Source: Closterium sp. Naga37s-1
Taxonomy: Eukaryota > Streptophyta > Zygnematophyceae > Desmidiales > Closteriaceae
Direction of reading: 5' to 3'
DNA: 64,000 nucleotides
Assembly: GCA_947471745.1 (NCBI GenBank)
Contig: CANJKZ010000505.1
Coordinates: forward strand, 186,001 to 250,000
A program made the position numbers and the translations under genes. Positions within the stretch are counted from its first letter, which is position 1. Every line of letters starts with the position of its first letter. Positions 34,901-45,504 of this stretch are shown piece after piece. Below the pieces are notes generated by a model. It ran no database searches. It saw nothing but the letters and a program-made list of their open reading frames with translations, and had not been told where the DNA came from.

Positions 34901-36648
34901 TCCACCCCATCTTCACCCTCCGCTCGCTGCAGCTGTGCCTATGGCGCCTCCCCAAACACGCACCTAAACCCTACCCTACCTACCGGTAGGTCCCCGTCCT
35001 CCCCCTCTCATCCTGGTCCCACCCTTTCGCGGGTTGACGCATTGAAGAACCTCGATGCCCTTCCTTTCAACCCTCCTTGCTCACCAATCTTCCTTTCCCT
35101 CGTTCACTCGCCTGTCGGTCCTCTCCTCGTTTTCTCCTTATCCCCTCGTTGCCCCTCGCCGTCTTCCAGCGACAAGGACTGGTGGCACAACGACGGTGCG
35201 CTCAACACCATCTCCATGCTCTACCCGCGCTTCCCCACGCCACAGCCGCACTCGCCCCTCCCCCGCATGCAGCCCTCGCAGGGCACCCCACCATACAAGC
35301 CAGGCATCTGGTAAGTGCCCCTTTCCCTCCCCCCCCCCCCCCCCCCTGCAACTGCTCCCTTGCACACACTCGCCCTGACGCCTCCTGCTGCTTTACCCTC
35401 CTGCAGCCTCATCCGCCGCCTTCCCCTCACACATCTGCTCTGCTGTTAGAATACTTCCACATACTGTTCCTGTCTCCGCTTTGCTCTGGGGCGCTGTTAT
35501 GGTGTGTTGTGGCGTGGCGTGGCGGGGTGTGATATCATATGTTCATGCTATGCTGTGCTGCACTCTGTGTGTGCAGGTACTTCTCCCTCCTGGAGGCAGA
35601 TCACATCCTGTTCATCATCAGCCGGCAGCGTGCGGGCGTGCGCTTTGACGTGCTCTACGACTCCATCTTCCACCGCTGCCGCACCGACCTCACTGCCCTC
35701 TCCATCATCGCCTCTGCTGACGCCAATGCCGCCCCCTCCGGCTCGCTTACTGCTCAGACTGCTGCTGCTGTTGCTGCTGCAGATGGAGGATGGCTGGGGG
35801 CTGAGCAGGGTCAGGTGTCGGGGGAGGGAGAGGAGGTGCAGGAGGGAGTGGGGTTGGCGTTGAGTGAAGTGGGGGCAAAGGTGAACAGTGGTGCTGGGAC
35901 CACCACGTCTCGTTCATATCGCCTTGTCACTTCCTCCTCCACGCCCTCCTTTTTGCCCTCCAATGTTGCTTCGCCACGTGGCAAGTGCGAGAAGGCTGGA
36001 GGTGCAGTTTCAGGGGCAGGGCTTGGCTTAGATGGTGGCAGGGCAGGGGGTAAGTGCAGAGAGATCAGTGAAAACGGGGTGGTGGATGGGGAGGAGGGCA
36101 GCACAGAGAGTGTGCTTGAGTGGGCTCCCCAGTACAAGTGGGCTGTTGGTGAGAATGAAGTGGAGGAAGTGGAGGAGGGGAAAGAGATGGGGTACTACCA
36201 GTACCAGGAGCAGGAGGCGCAGGGTGCGAGGGTAGACGGGTGCCATGAGTGCGACAGGCAGCAGAAGGCACTGGCAGCAGTGGTGGATCTATTTGGTGCG
36301 CCGCTCACCAATGTGTGCGTGTGCAGCTTGAGGAATGGCCGTGGCGGCAGTGGGAGCAGGAGTGGCAGCGGGATGCGAAGCACCATGAGCCTGGACTTTC
36401 TTGGGGACATGTGGTCGTGGAATGGAGGGAAGGACGTGAGCAGCGGTCGCACCAGAAAGGGAAAGGAAAACACGGCCAGAATAAGAAAGGTTAGCTGGTG
36501 GGGAGGAACAGGCCTTCAGAAGCACAAGCATGAATTGCTGTCCTTGGAAGGGGAGGAGCAGGATGGTGGGAGCACTGCTGTTCACTGCGGTGCTGGGGGT
36601 GTGACGGCTCTTGACTGGGGCTGTATGCCACCTCAGCACATTGAGTAG
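31986..36648 (+). CDS. Plant family I.5-like lipase (alpha/beta hydrolase), 8 exons, 945 aa
   Basis: Exons: 31986-32771, 33047-33245, 33484-33584, 33949-34052, 34343-34633, 34842-34985, 35170-35310, 35577-36648. All introns are GT-AG and the frame closes exactly. Residues ~12-48 form a hydrophobic membrane-anchor region. The hydrolase core begins IVLVHGIFGFGHG (oxyanion loop). Likely catalytic triad: Ser346 in AHSSG, Asp550 in NDGALNTISM, His598 in EADHILFI, in the order and motif context of bacterial family I.5 lipases. KFGGISYFGGAEY, LVPDLGSLTS and FGFDHF match the plant relatives of these lipases. Residues ~625-945 are a long Ser/Gly/Glu-rich extension that plant relatives known to me lack. 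A Ser/Ala-rich insert (~100-240) precedes the core. Substrate not deducible. Confidence 0.85.
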
Positions 36649-37326
36649 TGTGCTGTGCCTGCGTGTGTAACTTGGTGTTCTTATTATTTTGTGTCTGCTT
36701 GTTTGTTCTGGCGAGAAGCTTTATACACTAGCGAATCATGTTGTCTCAATGAGAAGTTTTGCATTAATTGTTTTATGAAAATTAGACCCGGAGGGACACA
36801 CACTTGCATGCAAGTGCAACTGGTCCGTACCTTCTAAATTATCAAGGTTGAAAACCATCTGTGTATCACACCCTACGTAACTCTTACGTGAATACACCTA
36901 TGTATATGGCTAGAAAGGATACGGATCCAGCTTGCATCGCATACACTCCGCGGTCAAGTTTCCTGTACTGTCAGATGGCATGGCAGGCTTGCCACTGTCG
37001 TGTCGTGCCGATTACGAAAAGCGCGTGACCAGTCTTCTAGAAGCACCACGCGCACCGCACACCACCTACTTCACAACCAGAACAGATAAGGCATCCCCAC
37101 TCACACAGCAACATTCTCGAACCGTCAGTTCGCTTGTTCTCGCAAGCCTGCCTCGCGCATTTCCCTCTCTTCGCATTCTCGTGCGCTGCGTCGGACTCCG
37201 CCGGCATTTGGCCAGAACGCTGTTCTGATCGGATTGTTTCTCTCCTCTTATCATCTCCTCTCGACCTCCCGCTAGCGCATTTCGACACCGCCTTTCGACA
37301 CCTCCGGATCTCCCCTACCGTCCGCC
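36649..37326. other. Intergenic between lipase and glutaredoxin genes
   Basis: No gene or strong repeat seen. Probably the lipase 3' UTR and the glutaredoxin promoter/5' UTR. Confidence 0.45.
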
Positions 37327-38507
37327 ATGCCACTCTCGAAGCATCGCGACTGCCCGCGAGCGCCGCACATGCATCTCCTCGCGCTCGCCCTCCTCGCGCT
37401 GCTCTCCCTCCCCGCCGTTCTCATCTCCGCCGCCGCGTCCCGCACGCCCGCGCAGGCGGAGGAGCGCGCGGAGATGAAGCGCAAGCTGAACGAGGTGGGT
37501 GCGCGGCACCCGATCGTGGTGGTGGGGCGGTCGTACTGCCGCGATACCCGGCGAATGCGGGCGCTGATGGAAGGGCTTGCGAGCGACTCGGGCGGGACTA
37601 TTTGGCCGGTGAACGTTGACGGCACCGAGGAAGGGCCAGGCATCGAGAATGCCGCGGAGGTCGTCTACGGCACCACCGCCATGCCGCAGGTGCGTGCGCC
37701 GCTGCGCGCAGGTGGGGGGTTTTGGTGCGCGCAGGTAGGTGGTTTGGTGCGCGCATATGGGGAATTTCGTGCGCGCATATGGGGAATCTCGTGCGCGCAT
37801 ATGGGGAATGTGGTGCGCAAATTTGGGAGGGGACGAGGCGCACTGCTCATTCCATGCCATGCACCCCATCACTGAAGAAAAATATCACCATAGCATCAAA
37901 TCAGGCTGCAGGTTGACTCAAAGCAAGTGCCAATGCTTGCCAGTAAGCGCCTGTGCAAGCAATGCCATGTCAATGCTCCCCCCTGCTCAGCGGCACACGC
38001 TGATTTTGCCATTTCAGTCAGCCATGCACTCCTAGTGCCGACCACGTCAGATCGAGGTCTTGGGTTCAGATGGGGCTGATTCAACCGTGCACCAGAAACC
38101 GGCCGCTTTGCATTGCATGGGCTCAAACGGGGTGCATTGGCAGGCAGGCAGCTTCGCCTGGGCTTGCGCGGGAGGCATTCTGTTGTGTGCTGAGAGAAGT
38201 TTCTGGACGTGCATAGGTAGGAGACAAGACCATACCAGCTCTCCCTCAATGCCGCATCCCTGGCTGCTGAAACTTCCACCACAGTGCACCTGACCCTGCT
38301 CCCATATGCTCTGTTCGCTCCTCATGTGCTCCACCTAATTCCTTGCTCCCTCTGCTCTGCTCCCTCTTCGGCCTGTGCTGACGGCCCCACCAGGTGTTCA
38401 TAGGCGGGCGGTACGTGGGGGGCAAGGAGCAGGTGATGGACCTGCATGAGCGCGGCAAGCTCAAGCCCATGGTGGACCGCGCTCTCGGCTCAGGCAGGGA
38501 GCTGTGA
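37327..38507 (+). CDS. Secretory-type monothiol glutaredoxin-like protein, 2 exons, 158 aa
   Basis: Exons 37327-37689 and 38394-38507; donor CAG/GTGCGT and acceptor CCAG/GTGTTC join in phase 0. Residues ~16-38 form a hydrophobic signal or anchor (LLALALLALLSLPAVLISAA). The thioredoxin-like fold follows: PIVVVGRSYCRDTRRM with the active-site Cys, then TTAMPQVFIGGRYVGGKEQV, matching the glutaredoxin cis-Pro loop (T-x-P) and the GG glutathione-binding motif. The active site reads C-R-D-T rather than CPYC, CGFS or CCxC, so only one Cys is present (monothiol). It likely acts in the endomembrane system on glutathionylated thiols or Fe-S cofactors; activity is unproven. Confidence 0.8.
37728..37822 (+). 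repeat. Intronic tandem repeat in the glutaredoxin gene
   Basis: About four units of 21 bp, GTGCGCGCATATGGGGAAT-type, lie directly after the first exon's donor region, inside the intron. Confidence 0.75.
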
Positions 38508-38632
38508 GAGGACCCTGGGAGCATATTACTGTCCATCAGTGGCTCTCATCAAGTGTTGGAGTAGGGAAGCTGTTCAGTAATTTGCGGTGTTTATGCGATG
38601 GTGTTTTTATTTACGGTATTGGATCATGATGT

Positions 38633-38868
38633 TAGCATTGGCTAAGAACTTGTTTCCAGCTCGGACCGGACTGGTTCTGTCCCCTTCCACCCCCGCTAAG
38701 TAACAACATTGACTGGCCAGCAGTCAATGGGCGGGGGTGGGCAGAGCCAGTCCCTTGTAGGGCACCTGCACGTCTTGGTCCTGACAATGCTTAAGGCCCA
38801 GCCTTCTTCTCTGCCTGTGCAGTGCACTGCCAGTCCATGCCGGGGTGGGCATGGATGGCATGCTGCCA
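38633..38868 (+). repeat. Dispersed repeat R1, copy 1
   Basis: Shares ~85% identity by eye with 45264-45504 over ~240 bp, including GCACGTCTTGGTCCTG and GTGCAGTGCACTGCCAGTCC. Its end forms a near-palindrome (TGCCAGTCCATGCC / GGCATGGATGGCA). Class unknown. Confidence 0.75.
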
Positions 38869-38984
38869 GTCCATGCTCCACTCCACTGGCTTGCTTCCAT
38901 TCCGTGGTCCATTCCGTGGTGGGGCATGTAGAGCCACAACCTGTGTAGGCAGAGAATGAAGCTCCATGGTTGAGTGCACATTTA

Positions 38985-39491
38985 GGGCACATTCCTGTGG
39001 GGACACTTGTGTCTCAATCACTTTGTGACACCCAAAAACAACATAAACTGTGTTGTGTCCCAAATGCGAATCGGCTTTCGGCGACTTGTACTGTATTTAT
39101 TATTGGTCAGCGTGAAACGCGCTGACATCGCTGTCGAATTGTGAAACGACCCGTCATTGTTAAAGAATCGCACGCGACTCGAAATGCCCGACACGACCAC
39201 ATGCACCTGGACATCCGAAAATGCCAATTTTGCGAGGGAAAAGATCCCGCGCATCGAAACCACGCCCCTGCTCGGAGGTTGAAAATACGGGTGTACTGTC
39301 ACCCAGTCAAATGCACACACCTGTACATCTCTTTTTGATCCCCGCCAGTGAAACGTGTCCAACTGAACCTGCCAATATGTCGCCCTACATCGCGGTACAT
39401 TCGATGTTTGTGACACAACATTGGGAAAATTAACAGGCGCGACTCGGGAAAACGGGGATTGAGACACAAGTGTCCCCACAGGAATGTACCC
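38985..39491. mobile_element. Harbinger-like MITE 2 (507 bp)
   Basis: Long inverted ends: GGGCACATTCCTGTGGGGAC at the left continuing to about 35 bp (through TTGTGTCTCAAT), and its near-perfect complement at 39457-39491. TTA is duplicated outside both ends (38982-38984, 39492-39494). The first bases resemble those of the MITE at 15330. No transposase. Confidence 0.8.
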
Positions 39492-39494
39492 TTA

Positions 39495-40383
39495 GATATC
39501 ATGTGCTTGTAGACCCATTGGTATGCTTTTGTAGACAGAATGCATAATGTTTTGCAAATGAGAGTAGAAGTGATGTTGAGAAAACCCATTGATGGATTTA
39601 ACGGTACACTTCTATGCTTGAAACAATTGATGTACACACACTATCCACTGTCCTAATGCCACGTCATATTCACGACGGAGTTCGTCCTTACAACATCGTG
39701 TCAGGAGACGTCCGCAGAGAATGGGTGGATGCACGGTGGGTCACTCTCGGGAGAGGCAGGACTTGCATGGGTGGGGATGCTCACGGCGGAGGAGGCGGCG
39801 GTGGAGGGTACATCTTTGGCGGAGAAGGTCACCTGTGCGGGCGGAGGGGCATCGGCGGACGGGCAGAGGAGCCAAGGAAGCCCCCCCGGGGAGGTTCGGC
39901 TGTTGGTGATGGGGTCGATGGCGGTGGCGCTGCTGTGTGCGTTGATTGCCCGACTAGCAAGTGGACCAGTCATGTGCCGAGATGGAGACAGAGAAAGACA
40001 GATGGAGCTGCTAATGCCCGCTTGCAACCTGGTGGCGCACGGAGCGGCAGAGGAGGGAGAAAAGGAGGGGGGGGGCGAATGGAAGGAAGGGAGAGGGTGG
40101 AGAAGGGAGAGCGGAAAGGGGATGGGAAAGGGGACGTGGAGCGGGAGGGGAAGAAAGGTTGACGAACAGACCTTCCTTCTCTTATCATCCACCATCAACC
40201 GAAAATCAATGCGAATAGAAACCACAAAAATGCAATCCCGATCCTCCTTTTCACAATTTGCAGTGCTTGCATCGGATCTCTCTGCCTTCCACACCCCCCT
40301 CTTGCCACTGAGCACTCCCACGGCCCAGCAACCCCCACGGCCCAGCTCTCCCTCTCCCTCTCCCTCTCCCTCTCCCCCCACTC
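39495..40383. other. Between MITE 2 and DHQS-like exon
   Basis: No clear gene. Purine-rich and CT-rich low-complexity stretches (40040-40160, 40340-40390). It may hold the 3' exon(s) of the minus-strand DHQS-like gene, but I could not identify them. Confidence 0.35.
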
Positions 40384-41033
40384 TCACACGGCGCGCACCT
40401 TCCAGTCCGCGGCGTCCATGACCGCAACGTCCTCGCGCCCCGCCAGCGCGCACATCGCCTCCTGCTCCGCCGCGCTCGTCACGCGCACCCACACCGCCAC
40501 CCTCTCCCCCCCCGCGCCGTACACCGCCGCGCCTCTCCGCGTCACCACGCGCAACCCAGTTCTGCCGCGCGGCAACGCGTGGCGACTGGGGGCGGGAGAA
40601 GGGGGGAGGAGGGGAAGGACGCGAGGGCGGCGAGGGGAGGTGGAAAGATAGGTGGTTTGGAGGTGCTGGGGAGTGACGTGACGGAATGACGTTTAAAGTC
40701 GACTTAAGAGCGACGCGGCTGCATGGGACGAAGTGGAATGACAGTGCGAGAATGGCACAGCACACCGCACAGCATGTGAACCCGCCGCATCACATACTCT
40801 CAAAGAATTGACGCGCCTCTTCCACTGAGTTCACCCTCCCCCTCCACCATCTCCTCCCCGTCCTTCCCGCCCTTGCGCTTCCCCTTCTTCCCCGCTCCGC
40901 TCTCCCCTTCTTCCGCCGCGCCGACCACCACCACCGTCCCCCATTCCGCCTCCAGCGCTGCCGTCACCATCTCCTTTGCTTGCGTCATCACCCCCACCTT
41001 CTTCTCGCCGCCGACGGGGGCACCCGTCGCCAC
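40384..41033 (-). CDS. DHQS-II-like protein, exon fragments (incomplete model)
   Basis: Two minus-strand pieces resemble plant homologues of archaeal-type 3-dehydroquinate synthase (DHQS-II). 41033-~40930 encodes KKVGVMTQAKEMVTAALEAE then WGTVVVVG, matching the N-terminal start of that family (K.VW.WT..K.VMTAA.E.GW.T.VF). 40575-~40394 encodes VVTRRGAAVYG...VWVRVTSAAEQEAM...DVAVMDAADWK, matching the next strand set and ending at a GAAG/GTGCGC donor. A Lys/Glu/Gly-rich stretch interrupts between them. The start (GTG at 41033, no in-frame ATG seen), the C-terminal half and several splice sites are not resolved; it may be a decaying gene. Role in plants is not established. Confidence 0.4.
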
Positions 41034-42700
41034 ACGTTATCGCGCTCGCTATCGCATCCGTCGCTTTAGCTGTGGTCATCGGTCGACGTGCGATACCATG
41101 CGAAAAGCCACCCGCTGATCGCTTGATTTGACGCTTCGATCGTAACGAGAATGTTGCCAAGTTCTCGCCCAGAACCGAGTTTGTGGCGCCGGTAAAGCGT
41201 TCGCGTGCAAGCGAGTGCTGGCTGAAATGCGGTAAAGCGGAAGCGAGCGGCGAAGGAGGGAGAGACGGAGGAAGTGAAGGGAGAGAGGCGGGAAAGCGGT
41301 TGAGCTTGATGAGAAGGATGTGGAAGAGGCGTGGGGATCATGGCGGAAGCAGTCGAAGAGGGGAATTTGAGAAGCAGGATGGGCACCTCGGGATTCACAC
41401 AACCTCGAAATTCCTTTCACGGGCATGGTGTTTCTGTTTCACACAGCAACGGTTTTGTCAGGTGCTTTACGGTGCTAGTAGCTTGGTCAACTCACCGCTT
41501 CTTACCCCGAAAACACTTACTGAACCGTACTGACAGTGTTGGCGGAGATTGGCGGGGGACGACCCCGAGGATGTGGGTTGGACTTCTCAGCGCACTGCAA
41601 ACCCGCTGGAATTGTCCGAACCGTGTTCAACCAGATTCGACCATCCGTCACATATCCGACATACCTGCGTTTTCCCTTTCCACGCCCTCCATATCTGCGC
41701 ATACGCAGGCTGACAAAGCGTCTCGCCAAGCTACGCTAAAACATTTCGCGAACCACGTTACCAGGCCTCTCGACAACCTGACAATCACCCAACCCAATCA
41801 CAACACGAGCTAGCGAAACCCATCTCACGACAGAAGTTACCTGTGAGCCCTCCAGTTCGCGAGCACGTCTTCTCCTTCAGGCGGGAGATGATTTTAGAGC
41901 TCCTCCGTTCCCTCTTTCACACTGCCGCTTCTGTCAGACGACCCTAACAAAACTTCGTTTCCCTCCCACCTCTGCTGCCTACGCCGCCTTCTACGCATTA
42001 GAGCAGCTCTTCCCATCACGCTTCGGGAAAAGATCGGCGCCGGTTGGATTAGCGGCTGGCCACGTCACTATTTTTTTGGAGTCGATGTGTCCACCCTTCG
42101 TTTTTTGGCCGTTCAAACAGCCTACGTGTCCCAAACTGGAGACACATGATCTTGTTCCGGTCGCGGATTACAGCTTCCACATTCGGCGGTCCAATCAGAA
42201 GTTGGAGTACGTCTTGTTGTCGATGCTGTTCCGATCCACCATAATCCAGGGTGGCATATTTGGGACCACCACTGAAGACAGCAATGCAGGATCCCAACAT
42301 TAGGCTGTTTTCACCACATAACGAAGCCCAACGGTCCGCAATCAGACGATCCACACGGTCATCAGGCTCATTCTGATTTCAGGCGTCTCATCTCAGACTT
42401 TTAGTTCGTCTCCGTAGCATCCTTACCATTTTTGCCAGACGAGCTTGGCTCTACCACTTCCGAACCATCACTACCTTCTCACTTGTTCACCGGTCAACCT
42501 GGCCTTGGTTCGCGGAGCTTCACAACATCGACCGTGGGAGTTTCTGCCACGTTACCGAGTCAGCATCGCCTGCAGATCTTCGTTTACGATGTCAGGTACA
42601 ACAATTATCCCTATTTCGTTTTCGAATTGGCAATCTGATCCAATAGAGTACGCGACTACCGCTTCAGTTTCTTTCGACCCCGATCCTGACTATGGCTTTC
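41034..42700. other. Intergenic, no gene recognised
   Basis: May include the transit-peptide exon of the DHQS-like gene (~41076-41426, minus). A 101-codon ORF at 42049-42354 (minus) shows no domain I recognise. No RNA gene was seen. Confidence 0.35.
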
Positions 42701-42719
42701 GCTGTGCTGTTATTTGCAG

Positions 42720-44760
42720 GACATCGTGGTAACCATGGAATGACCGTGGATCAAGATTGCGTCCTCGGCCTCGTCGCGACGCCAGCTACGACGTGGCTGA
42801 AATGTCCTCGATCGACCAGAGGAGCAGAGGAGCAGCTCCACGAGTCGTCCTGGTGAAGGTTGAACGTATCACCTTGCACCACCACTCACCACAGAGCCTT
42901 CCCCCGCGGTTAAGGTTTGGTAAAGGTTCGGTATAGGTTCGGTAAATGTCCCCAGGAGGTATTTTTTTTCGGTACAGGTTGGTACTGGCTCTGTGGTGGG
43001 GCAGCACACGTTTCTTCACTTCGCAAAGTCTTCATTTCCGTTGCATACTTCAATTCCGTATACTAACTATATATTTTCTACATTCGCAGGTTCTATTGGA
43101 GGCTGCGAGGCGTACTTTCGAAGATTAAAGAGGAGCAACGGCCTTCGGGGCTCTCCGTGCTGCATGAAGGACAACAGAGGAGCAGCTCCACGAGTGAAGG
43201 TTGAAGTATCAACCCCACGTTCACGCTTCACAGAGCCCCCCCCTGGTCGAGGTTAGGTACAGGTCAGGTATGGTGAAGGTCCAGGTTGGTAAAGGTTTCC
43301 CCTGAAGGTTTTTCGGTTGGTATTCGGCTCGGTGTTGCACCAACACATGTTTTTTCCACGCTTCTTTTCGTTTTGCATGCTTTTCTTCCCAAACTTGACT
43401 AATTCTCGTTTATTTGTTAACTCGCAGGTTATATGTGAGGGTCTGCTGCGTTTTTCGGAGGAGCAACAGCCTTTGGCGTCCTTCCATGCTTCATGGCGAA
43501 CAACAGAGGAGAAGCTCCACGGCTGGTGAAGGTTGAACGTATCAACCACACCCTATTCACGCCACAGAGCCGCCTCCCTTGGTTCAGGTTCAGGTTTGGT
43601 TAAGGTTGAGGTTGGTAAAGGTCAAGGTCCCCCTAAGGTTTTTTTGGTTGGTATAGGCTCTGTGGCACTTGCACCACACTTGCACCACCGTCCGTTTAGG
43701 CTTGCTTTGTTCACTTCTGTCTACTAATCTAGTTCCCTTGATCTCCTTGCAGGTTCTATTTAAGGCCCTTGTGCCACGCTCCAAATGTGCTCAGAGGAGC
43801 TCCGCACTTCCAAGCTCCAAGGCGGGGTGAACGTACCTGCCAACAGCACCTGGCAGGTGCCTCCTCTCTCTCCTCCAGCAGTAAGTCTCGTTTTCCTCTT
43901 TTTCGTTTTAATCACTTCTGCATGTTGGTACCTTTACCTTTGTTGACGTTTTAACTCGGATTTCCTCACTCTACTTGGCAGGTTGCTTTATCAACGGATT
44001 TCACCATGCCCAAGCTCTATGGGAGCACCATGGGCTGCTGAAGCGTTCAAGGCTTAACCATGGCAAGATAAGTCACCAACCCAGCCTTTCTTCCCTTGCT
44101 TTCCCAGCCTCAAGCTTGCTGATTCCTTGTTTTCAAGTTGTTTGTCCCTGTTCACTAATTTGTTTTATTTTTCCTCATGGCAGGTTCTCCAAGCGCCATG
44201 TACACGCCATGGACCCTCAAGACCTTGCACACCGCTCCACAGTCCAGCAAGCCCAAGATCCACCATGGCCTGCACACGCGCCTCAACACTCAACCATGGA
44301 GATAAGTTGTCAACCCCAGCCATTTCCCTTGCTTTATCGTATTACTCTACTGCTTACCTCTTTTGCTTTCACCCTTGCTGGCCTTATGGTTTCTGATCAA
44401 GTTGAGCTTCAATTCCCCATTCACTGACGTTTTTTTTTTTTTTTTTTCCACCTCATGGCAGGTTCTCCAAGTGCCCTCTGCACACCCATGGATTTCAAGA
44501 TTTTGCGCTGCACTCCACACTCCAAGCTCCTTAATTCAAGATAAGTTTCAGCCCTTGCCTCCGAGCTCCTATTTTTATGCATATGGTTTGTTCTTGCAGT
44601 AGCCAGCTCCTGATTTTTTTGTTTGCTGATTTGCTTCTTCCTTTTTTGTTTTAAAGAGCCTGCACTAATATGCGTCTGTCTTGGTTTTCTCTGTCTGCAG
44701 GTGCCTTCATTGGAAGCAAGGACAGCAGTTTCAGTGGGTGGCCTTGCCAGTGCATGAGAG
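42720..44760 (+). repeat. Array of exon-like modules with splice-site edges
   Basis: Repeated blocks start after a pyrimidine tract and GCAG: 42720, 43090, 43429, 43753, 43983, 44185, 44463 and 44701. Six of them begin GTT(C/A/G)... and many contain GAGGAGCAGCTCCACGAG or CCATGG/CTCCAAG words. Blocks are ~80-150 bp and separated by T-rich stretches of ~100-220 bp with branch-point-like ACTAA(C/T). The first three separators share AAGGTTTGGTAAAGGTTCGG-type repeats. Block ends look like GTGAAGG donors (first three) or AG-ATAAGT with a changed +1 G (later ones). No block has a sustained ORF. It may be a duplicated long non-coding transcript or a decayed gene. Confidence 0.5.
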
Positions 44761-44769
44761 GGGTTGAAG

Positions 44770-45250
44770 CAGGGCTAACTTTAGTAAAATGACCCGTCTG
44801 ATGTCAAGACCGGGTCCTGGCTCCTTGTCTGATTGTCAGACAAAAGTTGTAACATTGTTTAGCTTTTCAGACGAATCCTAAATACCTGTCTGAGATTTCT
44901 GAAAAGATACTATCAATACATACATTGGAAAATCTCATCTCAGCCCTAATGGTTCAGCCAGTAGAATAGGGTGTTGTGAAGATTGAGGTTTCCGGTTCGA
45001 ATCTTGTCTCTTTCTTCTACTAGGCAGGTGCATACATCCTTCGAGAGTTATGCCTTCAGACAAAAAATACTCGATATCTGCAGTCTCAGACGAACTGTAT
45101 AAGGCTGTCTGAGAAATCAGATGAATAGAAAAAGCTTCTCTTAAAAATCAGACGAAATTAAACAGCATGTCTACGACATCAGATGAACCAGTAAAAATGT
45201 GTTCAGATACCAGAAATTCAGACCAAAAATGTCTGATAAAGTAAGCCCTG
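44770..45250. mobile_element. hAT-type MITE, family 2, copy 1 (481 bp)
   Basis: Ends CAGGGCTAACTTTA and TAAAGTAAGCCCTG are inverted repeats; a perfect 8-bp TSD GGTTGAAG lies at 44762-44769 and 45251-45258. No transposase. The 5-mer TCTGA/TCAGA occurs about 15 times in the flanks and not in the tRNA-like middle. Copy 2 is at 52767-53247. Confidence 0.9.
44950..45004 (+). promoter_or_regulatory. tRNA-like A box and B box inside hAT MITE family 2, copy 1
   Basis: TGGTTCAGCCAGTAG starts at 44950 and GGTTCGAATCT is at 44994-45004, 44 bp apart. This matches the spacing and consensus of Pol III type 2 promoters (TGGNNNAGT/C-GG and GGTTCGANTCC). Confidence 0.55.
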
Positions 45251-45263
45251 GGTTGAAGCCTTG

Positions 45264-45504
45264 AGCATTGGCTGGGGACTCGATTCCGGGCCAAACCGGA
45301 CTGGCTGTCCCCTCCCGCTCCCGTCAAGTGACAAAGCTGTCTGGCAAGCAGTGATGTCATTTGATGGAGGTGGGGGTGAACAGAGCCAGTCCCTAGTAGG
45401 GCACCCGCACGTCTTGGTCCTGGCAATGCTCAAGGCCCAACCTTCTCTGCCTGTGCAGTGCACTGCCAGTCCATGCCGGGGTGGGCATGGATGGCATGCT
45501 GCCA
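45264..45504 (+). repeat. Dispersed repeat R1, copy 2
   Basis: Second copy of the repeat at 38633-38868, in the same orientation; the hAT MITE inserted 5 bp upstream of it or near its edge. Confidence 0.75.

Noticed and set aside
39701..40765. 354-codon minus ORF
   Set aside because: Low-complexity Arg/Gly/Pro/Ser composition; overlaps the better DHQS-like frame. A shadow.
42049..42354. 101-codon minus ORF
   Set aside because: Considered as a transposase remnant, but no DDE or helix-turn-helix motif is visible.
44950..45010. tRNA gene
   Set aside because: A and B boxes match but no acceptor stem or full cloverleaf can be drawn; kept as a tRNA-like core.
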